This document shows positions 33,873-42,760 of a DNA stretch of 64,000 nucleotides, one piece after another. Position 1 is the stretch's first letter. Each line of letters opens with the position of its first letter. The notes under the pieces were generated by a model. That model saw only the letters and a list, made by a program, of their open reading frames with translations, was not told where the DNA came from and searched no databases. Made by a program: the position numbers and the translations under genes. Source of the DNA: Leguminivora glycinivorella (taxonomy: Eukaryota; Arthropoda; Insecta; Lepidoptera; Tortricidae); the NCBI RefSeq assembly GCF_023078275.1, contig NC_062971.1:7812001-7876000 (forward strand), read 5' to 3'.

Positions 33873-33910
33873 CCCTATAACGCCGTGTTTACATGTGGTG
33901 TCACTTGCAG

Positions 33911-33968
33911 GTCGGTGGCCTCGCAACTCATCATGGGTCAGCCGGTCATGGCCGAGACCTATGACCAG
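33911..33968 (+). CDS. Receptor guanylyl cyclase, linker exon (58 bp)
   Basis: The exon starts after TCACTTGCAG and ends before GTAATA. It completes the Lys codon of the previous exon and encodes SVASQLIMGQPVMAETYDQ, the conserved segment between the coiled coil and the cyclase catalytic domain (consensus P-SVAxxL..G..V.AE.YD.V). It is 58 bp, one base plus 19 codons, and ends in phase 0. This is the only unit of the local tandem array with both splice sites and an open frame. Confidence 0.95.
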
Positions 33969-34070
33969 GTAATACACTTTTATATTTCATTGTTCTCTTT
34001 CTTCTTCTTTTAAATAAGTGTTGGATCTCTTGAAATTAGTAGATCGGCGGGATTGTTGGTAAAAATATAG

Positions 34071-34130
34071 GATATACATCGTGTTTTTGTGTTTCCCGTT
34101 AAATTCGACACGCAGGTTCATCATCAAGAA
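34071..34130 (+). mobile_element. Partial copy of the TIR element found at 34587
   Basis: ATACATCGTGTTTTTGTGTT then CCCGTTAAATTCGACACG and GGTTCATCATCAAGAACCA resemble the left end of the element at 34587-34961. It lies 320 bp upstream of the catalytic exon, so that exon has related element ends on both sides. Confidence 0.6.
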
Positions 34131-34446
34131 CCAGACTTGTTATCTTATTAAAATGTGTTGTCATTGGCCAATGATTTGTAATGAGTTGACCTTAATATCA
34201 AATCAATGTCACGGTTGCGCTTAGAACGACTGGAAGTAGAAATAAAACAAAATATAAACTTTTAACAATCTATAATTTAAAAAAAATAGTATAGGCAACG
34301 CACCTATTTTACAAAAATCGCTTAATCAACCTTGCGGTTTGCCTAGTATTAAATTAAAATGCTTTCCAGATAGATCTCAAGGAGTGGGAGCTAGATTTAC
34401 ATAATCAAAATTATACAAGAAATAGTTTAGAGACTTATTATTTCAG

Positions 34447-34581
34447 GTGACGATATACTTCAGCGACATCATCGGCTTCACGAAACTGTCCGCAGAATCC
34501 ACGCCCCTGGAGGTCGTCGACCTTCTCAACGACTTGTACACGATGTTCGACTCCATCATAGAAAACTTTGACGTTTATAAG
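34447..34581 (+). CDS. Receptor guanylyl cyclase, catalytic-domain exon 1
   Basis: The exon is 135 bp, phase 0 at both ends, between TTTCAG and GTTAGT. It encodes VTIYFSDIIGFTKLSAESTP, then LEVVDLLNDLYTMFDSIIEN, then FDVYK. This is the start of the class III cyclase catalytic domain. The Asp in YFSDIIGF is the first metal-binding aspartate. The sequence is highly conserved with animal membrane guanylyl cyclases and has no damage. A transposon terminal repeat begins five bases after the donor GT (34587). Confidence 0.96.
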
Positions 34582-34586
34582 GTTAG

Positions 34587-34961
34587 TATACACCGTGTTT
34601 TTTGTTTTCCGTTAAATTCTACACGTTGTTAGGTTCATTATCACGAACCACCCTGTATATCACTTTTAGTTAAATTCGCAAAAAAAATTTTTCATCGTTT
34701 TCATACATAATAAATGAATTAGTGTGTGAGACCCTTGAGAATAATATTCAAGTTAGTGTCAAGTGATTGACGGCACATGTCAAAACAAATAACATTGAGA
34801 AGTGGTAAAGACTGTCACACGTGTTCAGTAATTATTTTTATTTTTTTAATAATTCGATAACCGTAAGAGTTAAGACGCTAGTTTCTTAGAGAAATTAATT
34901 GTATTTGATCTAAAGAACCATCCCTTAAAGTTAACGGAATTCAATAAAAACAGGATGTATA
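34587..34961. mobile_element. DNA element with TA-flanked inverted ends, next to a splice donor
   Basis: The left end TATACACCGTGTTTTTTGTT then TTCCGTTAA mirrors the right end TTAACGGAATTCAATAAAAA then CAGGATGTATA. The outer TA dinucleotides fit a TA target. The element begins within the donor region of the 34447-34581 exon (GTTAG then TATACACC). Confidence 0.7.
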
Positions 34962-35424
34962 AAGGCCAGTCTAAACGGGGCGATGACAGATTTAATCAAA
35001 GAAGAACAACATCAATCTAAAATTAAACCACCTATTAAACCAATGCTGAAGTTTAAGCGTTCTAAATTAAAAACAAAAGCCTCCTAACACGAACAATAAC
35101 ACTACAAATTGCTATTTTTGCGACTGCACCTCCATTTTATGTTGGTCATAACATAATATTATAATGGTATAAAGTAATCGCCGGCCTGAATTGGTGCTTG
35201 CGTTTGTACACCAATTGATTTGATTTGTCAGTTCAATCGGATTTGAGGAATATTTTTTCTATCAGGTCCGGACTGAGAGGCCTGAATATATTTTTTAGAA
35301 AAGTTATTATAATTAAAGGATAAGAAGAAATTAAAGTCTTTAAAAAGTTACTGATAATTTGAACTACTACTTCATATTCCTTTTATTTTTCTAAAAAAAT
35401 AAACAGTGACAAGTGGGCAAGAAG

Positions 35425-35671
35425 TAGGCTAGTTTCCTATACTTAAAATATTTTATGCAGTGCACGAAATAAAGCACCACATAATTAGAAGAAAATTATG
35501 GACAGTAATTATGTTTAAACATAATTTCTATTTTATAAGTCAAAGAGAAAGATATAAAGTAAATGAATTGACCGTGACGTCACTCCTCAGTATTTCATAG
35601 TAATTTCATATTAGCAAATCGTTTTGACAGTTTTTAAAAGTAGCTGATTTGACTAGAAAGAAACTAGCCTA
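35425..35671. mobile_element. Short TIR element in the cyclase intron
   Basis: TAGGCTAGTTTCCTAT at 35425 mirrors AGAAACTAGCCTA ending at 35671. It is 247 bp with no ORF and short ends. Confidence 0.6.
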
Positions 35672-35943
35672 TTATACATATCATATTCATATGATTATCA
35701 TATTTATTATAATAAAACAATTTTTTTATAGTTATTCTCTATTATCTCCATAACATCTATTTGAAGCACTTTATCGAATGTATTTTTTAAGTGCTAATAA
35801 AATAAATCCCTATTAGCAAAAAACCATAATACTTACAATAAGTGGATCATGATAAACGTATTTAGATAACACCAGGAGGCAATTCAAAACATACGCTTGG
35901 AAATGAACGCCACATAAAGAATATATACATATATATACCCAAA

Positions 35944-36105
35944 CTTATAAACTGAAATAGATATCATACACTAAAGAAAAAGCGATCAAGCCCACTGGTG
36001 GCGAAGCCGGGAATCGAACCCGGGTCTCTAGCTATCGCGGCTGACGTGCTCAAACCATTACACCACCCCGACCGCCGAGGTACCCGTCGAAATTTCTCTA
36101 GTGTA
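35944..36105 (-). mobile_element. tRNA-derived SINE (family II), minus strand
   Basis: On the - strand, TGGTGTAATGGTTTGAGC is an A-box-like segment and ACCCGGGTTCGATTCCCGG carries the B box. It is followed by GCCACCAGTGGGCTTGATCG and ATGATATCTATTTCAG. The tail matches the inverted SINE pair at 4266-4475. Confidence 0.85.
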
Positions 36106-36469
36106 TGTTGTGGCCAAACTTGTATAAAATGTGGACTTTTTTTTTACTATGGGATTACCCAGAAAAGTTCGCCCCTAGTAAAGACCCTGTAACCTTCCTA
36201 AACATTTAATATTTGTGGAATCTAAAATCCGATTTTAGTGTGATTTCGAAGTTTATTATTTTGTCAACTTCTGTATGTAATTATACATAAATGTATGGTT
36301 GATCGCTTGTTTATGAACCTACATTATGATAAGGATTGTGACCGAATGTATAGTCCGTTTTTCGCATTTTATTAAATAGCTTATTTTTTGCTTTGCACAG
36401 CACAATCGAAGTTTAACTTCGATCTGACCACCATGCACATTTGAAAAGTTATCTTTTTTTATTGATCAG

Positions 36470-36644
36470 GTGGAGACCATAGGCGACGCATACATGGTAG
36501 TATCAGGGCTGCCCATGCGCAACGGCAACAGGCATGCGGCGGAAATCGCACGGATGTCACTGGCGCTTCTGAACGGAGTGGCGTGCAAGACTGTACCCCA
36601 CAGGCCCGGGGAGAGGCTACTGTTGAGGATCGGGATGCATACAG
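36470..36644 (+). CDS. Receptor guanylyl cyclase, catalytic-domain exon 2
   Basis: The exon is 175 bp between TGATCAG and GTATGA, entering in phase 0 and leaving after one base of a Gly codon. It encodes VETIGDAYMVVSGLPMRNGN, then RHAAEIARMSLALLNGVACK, then a final block ending LLLRIGMHTG. The Glu of VETIGD is the residue that selects guanine over adenine in this family, and the Asp of IGDAY is the second metal-binding aspartate. The next exon, which should carry GxVCAGVVG...PRYCLFGDTVN, is not present. All sequence to the window end is transposon-derived, so this intron exceeds 27 kb or the gene is broken here. Confidence 0.96.
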
Positions 36645-36701
36645 GTATGATACTTGTCAAATACCGGCAGACAAGGAGAGCCGACCAGACACAGAGACGA
36701 C

Positions 36702-36745
36702 TGTGGTGTATGTGTATCTATAGATATATATGTCATGTATCATCC
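36702..36745 (+). repeat. 44-bp perfect inverted repeat, left copy
   Basis: The segment starting TGTGGTGTATGTGTATCTAT and ending TGTCATGTATCATCC recurs as its exact inverse at 39555-39598. The two copies bound the minus-strand half of Gypsy element A (gag to start of RT). The left copy ends the pol fragment artificially. Confidence 0.95.
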
Positions 36746-37716
36746 CTATGAATTTGTGGCAACCGATAGGGTTTCACATAAACAGGAACGGAGTCTGGTT
36801 TCAGTGTAATATTAGGTTGATAAATGTTTGTGGTCGACAACTTATCTCCTGGTAAATGGAATACGTCAGAGTATTTTGCGCAAATATTTTGTATTGAGCG
36901 TCTTTCCTCTGTATTTAAATGAGACAAATTTAAAAACGACAGCATTTTTCGAACACGTTCACTGTCTATATTGTCGCATTTTTCAAAGTTACAAATATTG
37001 TAGTTGTTTAAAGAAGTCAATTCCGGATTTAAGTTCGTTAAGGTCACGCCATCTTCCCGGGTGTTAAGTATTTGTATGGGAATTTTTCCATTAATAGGCG
37101 GACTAATACTTCCTGCAATGAAAATCCCTTTACCTATTTGTTTCGGAGTTACTATACAATCTTCTTCGAAATTTGTCCTTATAAATATTATTTTTTCGCA
37201 TCGCGGCGGTATGAATAAGTTATCATTGTCATCCGGTTGTCTTGTACATATTGGTAACGTAATAATCTTATTTAAGTCATGGTTAAATAATGAGAACATA
37301 TCGTCGTAATAATCTATGAAGCAATAATATTTTAAAAAAAAATCTCTACCTATCAATGCATTCGTCCAACACGGCCAATCTTTTATGACGTGAAACTTGT
37401 GTTCAAATTCCGCACCATTTATAATGAAGCTAATGTAAACATATCCTTCGGTATCGAGACGTCCCCCGAGGCCATTTACGGGAATGCTACTTTTAGTAAT
37501 CGGAATGCTAAGCTCAGTTACAGTTTCAAGGCTTATAGCGCATAATGATGAGCCCGTATCTAATAGCCAAGAACATGTTACGTCATTGACGGGTAATTCT
37601 ATGTAGTCACTACTATCACATGAAAATATGTTATGCACGAAAAAACTCTGATTCATTTTCCTGTGTTGCCGGATTATTTGTAGTCTCGCTTGAATTGGGT
37701 AAATTTTGGTTTTCAA
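36733..37716 (-). pseudogene. pol: Gypsy element A: protease and start of reverse transcriptase, truncated
   Basis: This is a 327-codon minus-strand ORF. SWLLDTGSSLCAI near residues 49-61 is the active-site loop of a retroviral-type aspartic protease, and NALIGRDFFLKYY is its downstream flap/ALGxDF-type block. The C-terminal part (NIYQPNITLKPDSVPVYVKP then YRLPQ) is the entry to a Ty3/Gypsy reverse transcriptase. The ORF stops after the next few residues because the sequence runs into the 44-bp repeat at 36745, so the polymerase core and RNase H are absent. It overlaps the end of gag by about 86 nt in a different frame, as is usual when pol is reached by frameshift. Dead copy. Confidence 0.88.
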
Positions 37717-38464
37717 TGTAATTTACACTCGGGCGGTTGTAGTTGTAATTACCTCGATACATGCTACGCGAGTAACGATTACCCCGGTGCATGTGTCCTC
37801 GATAGAGCGGGCGCCCGCGGCTGCCCGTACTATAAGTCGCAGTCGAATCATTTCGAGTTGCGTGTGAGTAGGCGTGTTGACCCCTACTACTTTGGTTGTA
37901 CCATGTGTTCCTGCCTCGGCCTGTAAATGGACGGGTGTTATACTCACCTGAGGGTCTTCCTCGGGATCCCGTAAACATCTCCTCTTGCGACTGCTGCTCC
38001 CTTGAAGAAAGTTCTTCGTCTTTAGCAGCTCTTATGACGTCCTTTAAGGATTTGTAGTCACGCGCTGTTAATATAATGCTTAAGTTACGTGATCTCAGGC
38101 CGTCAGTGAAATTTCTAATTGCTAATTTTTCATTAATCGGTTTTAACACGTCGAATGCTTTTTTGTCACCGTCGGCCTGCGATATCGTTAAGTCTACGAA
38201 AAGTTTTTCTAATCTTTTACCATACTCATCGATAGTGCTAGTGCCTTGTTTTTCTTGAATTAGTTGAGCGTGAAGCGCGGTAGGGGATTTTTTTGTTAAT
38301 AAATGCAATTTTAGGTCGTCTATCAGGTTTTTACAGGACGTATAAGAAGATGATAGGCGTAATTTTGCGCTTTCTGTCAACCTAGTTTTTAAAATAAATT
38401 TTATTAAATTCGGTTGACTATCCGAGTCAATCATGTCACTGTACAATTCTATGGCGTCAATCAA
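37631..38464 (-). pseudogene. gag: Gypsy element A: gag, C-terminal part
   Basis: This 277-codon minus-strand ORF reads as retrotransposon capsid followed by a basic tail. YGKRLEKLFVDLTISQADGD and NFTDGLRSRNLSIIL resemble the capsid C-terminal domain. The tail is rich in Arg-Gly and Tyr (GSRGRPLYRGHMHRGNRYSR) instead of the CCHC zinc knuckles found in the other Gypsy fragment at 42016. The N-terminal part of gag is in another frame (38461-38841), so one frameshift separates the two. The protein would package element RNA (family knowledge). Confidence 0.82.
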
Positions 38465-38841
38465 CTTCTTGACGCTGTCTTCATTTCATCGCTCGTTATT
38501 TCAGGCAATAAAGACACCGCCGTTTTAAGGTTAAACTTTTCCATGGTGTTTTTGCTTTCAATGCCCTGTGCCGTACAAAATTCTTGTAACTGTACGTACA
38601 AGTTTTCTATTCGAATACAAATTTCTTTAATAGGAATTATGTCACTACCCTTAATAAGATTTTTTGATATATCTGCATCTAATGTCTCTGAACACTTTAG
38701 GTATTGTGTATACAATTGAGTAGCTTTTAACAAGGTATTTTGCAACACATTAGGAGTTCTTTTAATTTTTGCTAATTTTTGTGTATTGTCTTTAAGTTTT
38801 TTTAAACTGTTGTCGAAGACACTAGAAAGTTCTTCCACCAT
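38461..38841 (-). pseudogene. gag: Gypsy element A: gag, N-terminal part
   Basis: This 126-codon minus-strand ORF starts MVEELSSVFDNSLKKLKDNT and ends SLLPEITSDEMKTASRS. It abuts and overlaps the next gag ORF by 4 nt. Continuity with the capsid-like region indicates a frameshift near 38463. It is helical and Lys-rich with possible coiled-coil heptads. No matrix motif is recognised with certainty. Confidence 0.7.
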
Positions 38842-38960
38842 TACATACTATAACTAGGACACATTGCACTATGTAGCACACTGTTTTTTTTTCTTACGTG
38901 GATTTAACACTCACTATTACGACACCGTTGTTTAACACTGCTCCTGCATTTCCTCCTGCA

Positions 38961-39245
38961 CTAGACGTCGTCGTCTGCTGGCCGCTTATCCCTTCTAAAC
39001 GATCTTCTGAACATGACGTGATGGTTGATTTCTCGTTGAATCCACTTCTTGTGGCACTTATGGTATATTTTATATATTCCGTAAAGTAACGTCAGCAAAA
39101 CAATGAATAATATAATGGCTAGGATGATGTTGGTGGTGGAGGCATGAAATTTCAATTGTTGCAAGTCGACATTGTTGCTGCCCCCTGCTGCAGTTTGAGC
39201 GATTATCACTTCTTCTTTTTTCTCAGTGGAAGTTGAAGAACCCAT
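38961..39245 (-). CDS. Small membrane-anchored ORF upstream of gag in Gypsy element A
   Basis: The minus-strand ORF begins at the second Met (39245; an upstream in-frame Met lies at 39263). It starts MGSSTSTEKKEE, a plausible N-myristoylation signal (Met-Gly with Ser at position 6 of the motif). A single hydrophobic helix, TNIILAIILFIVLLTLLYGI, spans about residues 39-58. A basic tail (HKCHKKWIQREINHH) follows. It sits between the primer-binding site and gag. I recall similar small ORFs ahead of gag in some insect Gypsy elements, but have no name for this one. It could anchor particles at membranes; that is inference. The frame is intact over about 94 codons. Confidence 0.6.
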   Translation of the reverse strand: MGSSTSTEKKEEVIIAQTAAGGSNNVDLQQLKFHASTTNIILAIILFIVLLTLLYGIYKIYHKCHKKWIQREINHHVMFRRSFRRDKRPADDDV

Positions 39246-39445
39246 TTGGAATTTTCGTTGCACTGGTGTTATTAGACACTAAAACTTTCCCTGCTAACGG
39301 TTGGACTGCGATTATGCAAATTATCGGCTGGAATACTGTCTGTTCTAGTAAGGCCGCAAACAGTCTCGGTTTCGAATCACTCGCGACGCACATAATTATT
39401 TGGTCTGATCACTGACTTATTAGGCAAACACGCGCGGCGCGTGGC

Positions 39446-39554
39446 GACTGGCCAAGGGTCGCCATGTACGGTTGGCGGAATAACAATAAAATACGGAGCT
39501 CGATTACATTGTGTGTTTATTGTTCAAACTCAACTTACAGACTACTCAATACAT
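39446..39554 (-). mobile_element. Gypsy element A: 3' end of 5' LTR and primer-binding site
   Basis: On the - strand, LTR sequence containing AATAAA and ending CCAACCGTACA (39465) is followed directly by TGGCGACCCTTGGCCAGTC, a primer-binding site beginning with TGG as required for tRNA 3' CCA priming. About 90 bp of LTR remain before the 44-bp inverted repeat at 39555. Confidence 0.8.
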
Positions 39555-39598
39555 GGATGATACATGACATATATATCTATAGATACACATACACCACA
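39555..39598 (-). repeat. 44-bp perfect inverted repeat, right copy
   Basis: Exact reverse complement of 36702-36745. It marks the junction between the minus-strand LTR-gag-RT part and the plus-strand integrase part of element A. Confidence 0.95.
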
Positions 39599-40584
39599 CA
39601 AATCAATCAATCAAAAGTCAATCAGTAGTGACGAATTAAAAGCAATGCATGAAAACATCATAGCAGTTCTAACTAGGGCTCAACGAAGGAAACATGAAAA
39701 TATGTTACAACCACAAAATAAATCTCCTGACAGTCAAGTAGTTATAACACCCCAACCCCGAGTGGTAGACATGTTAAAAGTACCAAATAATTACACAGAA
39801 CTCTTGCTAAATCTACATGACAAAGATATCAATAATTTGCAACATTATGTCACAAAAGAGAGCGAAGACTTCGCATTTTTGGAAACGAAGTCTATAATTT
39901 ACGTCAAACCATCATCCCGATCGTATTGCGCACGAGCTGCCTTTGCGAGGGCGTTGAGTTTGTTTTGTACAAATATAAATGTAAATAACTTGTATGTTAT
40001 AAAGAATGACAATAATAAAGAAAAAGTAGAAGAGTTAACGCGTGCCATTAATAAATTACCAACGTGGACCGGCCCACGGTTACATATTTTAAGAGGAATA
40101 AAAAGGATTACCGATACAGACACAATCCGTGTCATACTAAATGACTACCACATGCTGCCAACTAGTGGCCATGCTGGCATTAGGCGAATGTTAAACAATA
40201 TTAAAAGACTGTATTTCTGGAACGGCATGGAAAAAGATGTCATAAATTTCGTGAAAAAGTGCGATTCATGTCAGAGACAGAAACACAGTAAGTATATACG
40301 AGAACCAATGTCAATAACTGACACAGGTAAGTCAGCTTTTAGTAGAATATTTTTAGATTTAGTTGGCCCGTTAATTAAGGATGACAATGGTTATAATTAT
40401 ATATTAACATTACAATGCGACCTCACAAAGTATGTCGAAGCCTATCCCCTAACAACTAAAGAAACGGTGGCGGTTGCTACTGCATTTGTAAACAACTTCA
40501 TTCTACGCTACGGCATACCTAGTGAGATCGTTACCGATCGAGGGACGGAATTTATTTCAGCTACCATGCAAGAAGTGTGCAAAC
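39564..40584 (+). pseudogene. pol: Gypsy element A: integrase, N-terminal part
   Basis: This + strand ORF is open for about 340 codons. It carries the His2Cys2 zinc-binding domain of retroviral-type integrases (H in YHMLPTSGHAGI, then CDSCQRQKH). The catalytic core follows with the first Asp in RIFLDLVGPLIKDDNGYNY and the second in IPSEIVTDRGTEF. The frame breaks at 40584, where the solo LTR B is inserted. The remaining core, including the catalytic Glu, is at 62490-62815. Reverse transcriptase and RNase H that should precede it are missing. The enzyme would have joined element DNA to the genome. Confidence 0.9.
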
Positions 40585-41719
40585 TGTGACGATCCGATAA
40601 TCTCGTTTCGTACAAATCTATGCATGCATATATAATAATAATAAGTTGCAATATTAATCATTATTTTCATTCCAAATAAAAACATCATTCAAAACATCGG
40701 TAGCAAAGGTTCTAAACAGGTCGAAACTCGACTTGGCGTCAGGCGATGGTGCGCAGCCAATCACGATCGAGATGAGCGCGTCGGCGCTGGAGGGTGCGCT
40801 TCGGATGCCCATATATGGTAATACAGGCGAGCAGGGCCGTCGGGGCTCCGGGGGGACGCTAGCGTGGCAGGTTCGGGCGGGGCCGGCACCCGAGCGGGCT
40901 ATATAAGCCAGTACACGGGGCGCAGGGGGAACATTCAGGAACGAGTCGCGGGTCGAGGCAGCCACGGGGAGATCTCTCCAAAGATAAGAAGGAGTCATGT
41001 GAGTTCTTTAATATTTATCACTGTTTTTCTTTGTGATTTCAATATGATGTTCTATTGTGCTTTATTATATGACTATTTTGGTGATACCTTGAAACGTAAC
41101 TGATTTAATAGGGGTTTTTATTATACACTTAGAATAATCTATGGATTTTAAATAATTCTCTGAAATTCTGGAACATATTATATTATAATTTTATTACAAT
41201 GCTTATCTGCATATTTTCTGTGTTTGAGATCCAAGGGTCTTACATTAATTCCAAGGAATGCTGAAGCAAACTAAATTATTTTATATGAGAACTTATTACA
41301 ATGTTAATTATATGGTTATCTGTACAAGCTTTTGCTTTAATTGGACTAAGGTTCTAAACAACTTCAGAAAAACAATGCTTAACTGCATGCTTTTGTGTTT
41401 GAGATCCAAGGGTCTTAAATTAATTCCAAGGGGTCCTGAAGCAAACTAAATGATATTTTATGTGTTAATTATATGGTTATCTGTACAAGCTTTTGCTTTT
41501 AAGTGAACTAAGGTTCCAACCAACTTCAGAAAATACTGAAGCAATTTATATTTTATTTATTTTTTCAGAAATAAAAGATTATTTTATTTCTGGATATTTG
41601 ATAATACTGTGATATTACATTTTTATTATTTATTATATCTTTAGAATGAGCTGCTAAAGGGGACTATATTTTTTGGAGATTTAATTGCTAAAGTATATGG
41701 GATAGCTGGGTTTTGAGAA
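40585..41719 (+). mobile_element. Solo LTR B, part 1 (5' end)
   Basis: It starts TGTGACGATCCGATAATCTC and matches, in inverse, the LTRs of element C. AAAC at 40581-40584 repeats at 62486-62489, after the LTR's last bases GTTACA, giving a 4-bp target duplication as in Ty3/Gypsy. A TATATAA box lies at 40900. The LTR is interrupted twice (41720-43826 and 44184-61594) and its three parts sum to about 2.38 kb. No internal region exists, so it is a solo LTR. Confidence 0.92.
40900..40906 (+). promoter_or_regulatory. TATA box in LTR B
   Basis: CGGGCTATATAAGCCAGTAC lies in a GC-rich stretch. The same promoter core is present on the - strand in both LTRs of element C. Confidence 0.7.
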
Positions 41720-41940
41720 TAAAAAATAATGGGACAAGAAGATATTTCAGTTTTGGTTTTAAAATTATTTTTGTTATTTTGATTGAATAATTCCTGGTAC
41801 AATTCTTACTTCTTTTGTGTAATGTTTATAATATAGGGTAGCTTAAGAAACTAGTGACGTAAGTCAGTCTGTAACCGACCAGTACACGCTATACTAGTAC
41901 TCCCGTGTTTTATTCTGGAATATATCCTGAAACCTTTCAG

Positions 41941-41958
41941 TGGCGACGAAAAAGAACA
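41941..41958 (+). other. Primer-binding site of the inserted Gypsy fragment
   Basis: TGGCGACGAAAAAGAACA follows CTGAAACCTTTCAG, a likely LTR end. It lies 58 bp before the conserved leader and 75 bp before the gag ATG. Confidence 0.65.
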
Positions 41959-42015
41959 TACGCGTGTAAAAAGTGAGGTTTTTACGATTAAATTCAGTAA
42001 TTCACGAGTGAGAAG

Positions 42016-42690
42016 ATGTTAGCAACGAATCTGGTGTTAGGTAACAGCCTGGTGTTCGACCACCGCACGCAGGAGTGGGCCATTTTTAAAAGTCGGTTTA
42101 CACAGTTTTGTTTGGCAAACAAATTTACAGAAGAAACCGATAAATCTGGTGCTACACGGCGAGCGATACTACTTTCTGCCTTGGTGGAGGACACGTTCCG
42201 CATCGCTAAGGACTTAGTGTCTCCGGACAATCTAGATTCGATCGGCTATACGGACCTTATTGCGAAATTAGACGGCCATTTTGAAGCTAAGCGATGTGTT
42301 TTCGCGGAGCGATATTTATTCTACAAAGCGGAACAGCGCCCGGGAGAGGAGTTAAGTGACTGGGCGGCGCGTGTGCGCAGTTTAGCACAATATTGTTCGT
42401 TCACTACAGAACTCGATTCGGCGTTGAGAGACCGTTTTGTGCTTGGTTTAGAAAACAGAAAGGAAAAAGAAAAACTTTTTGCTGAAGACCCAACTTCGTT
42501 GACGTTTAGTAAAGCATTGCAGCTGGCTCAGAGTGTGCGCTGCGCCCGGCTGGCCGTGCATGGCAACAGCGGCACGGCTAGCGCCGGCGCCGGCACGTCT
42601 ACAGGTGCCGTAGCCGAATGGCATTTCTCCGACGCCAAACGAAAACGAAACGTAGTCTGGCTCTGTCGCGCCAATACGCAAGAGCGATAG
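42016..42690 (+). pseudogene. gag: Gypsy gag, interrupted by a MITE
   Basis: The ORF starts MLATNLVLGNSLVFDHRTQE and reads as a capsid of about 197 residues: EWAIFKSRFTQFCLANKF, LIAKLDGHFEAKRCVFAERY, EELSDWAARVRSLAQYC and LRDRFVLGLENRKEKEK are typical Ty3/Gypsy capsid blocks. The frame enters the MITE at about residue 200 and ends inside it. After the MITE, coding sequence resumes in another frame with two CCHC zinc knuckles. Gag therefore once continued into the 42738-43904 ORF. Confidence 0.88.
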
Positions 42691-42760
42691 GGATAGATAT
42701 CTACTAGCGTTTCGTTTCGTGAGCGTTTCGTGAGCGTTTGTGCCATTCGGCTACGCACCC
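42604..42760. mobile_element. MITE inserted in gag
   Basis: GGTGCCGTAGCCGAATGGCA mirrors TGCCATTCGGCTACGCACC, and inner CGAAAACGAAACG mirrors CGTTTCGTTTCG. A second, truncated copy lies in the cyclase intron at 30791. It breaks the gag frame. Confidence 0.85.

Larger units (their letters stand above)
32130..33910 (+). repeat. Tandem array of five decayed copies of the following cyclase exon plus its upstream intron
   Basis: Exonic-like segments begin at 32171, 32317, 32473, 32629 and 32780. Each follows a conserved intron block (CGCCGTGTTTACATGTGGTG then TCACTTGGGTCAG). Each resembles exon 33911-33968: CATCATGGGTCAGCCGGTCA and TGGCCGAGACC recur. All copies lack five bases of the exon (CAACTCATC becomes CATC) and lack the TTGCAG acceptor and the TATGACCAG|GT end, so none can replace the exon in frame. 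Spacings are 146, 156, 156 and 151 bp. From copy 5 to the real exon is 1131 bp, or about 144 bp after subtracting two insertions with their target duplications. The real exon is therefore in register as unit six. Confidence 0.9.

Noticed and set aside
36828..38258. Plus-strand ORFs at 36828, 37004, 37690 and 38076
   Set aside because: They are shadows of the minus-strand Gypsy gag and pol frames.
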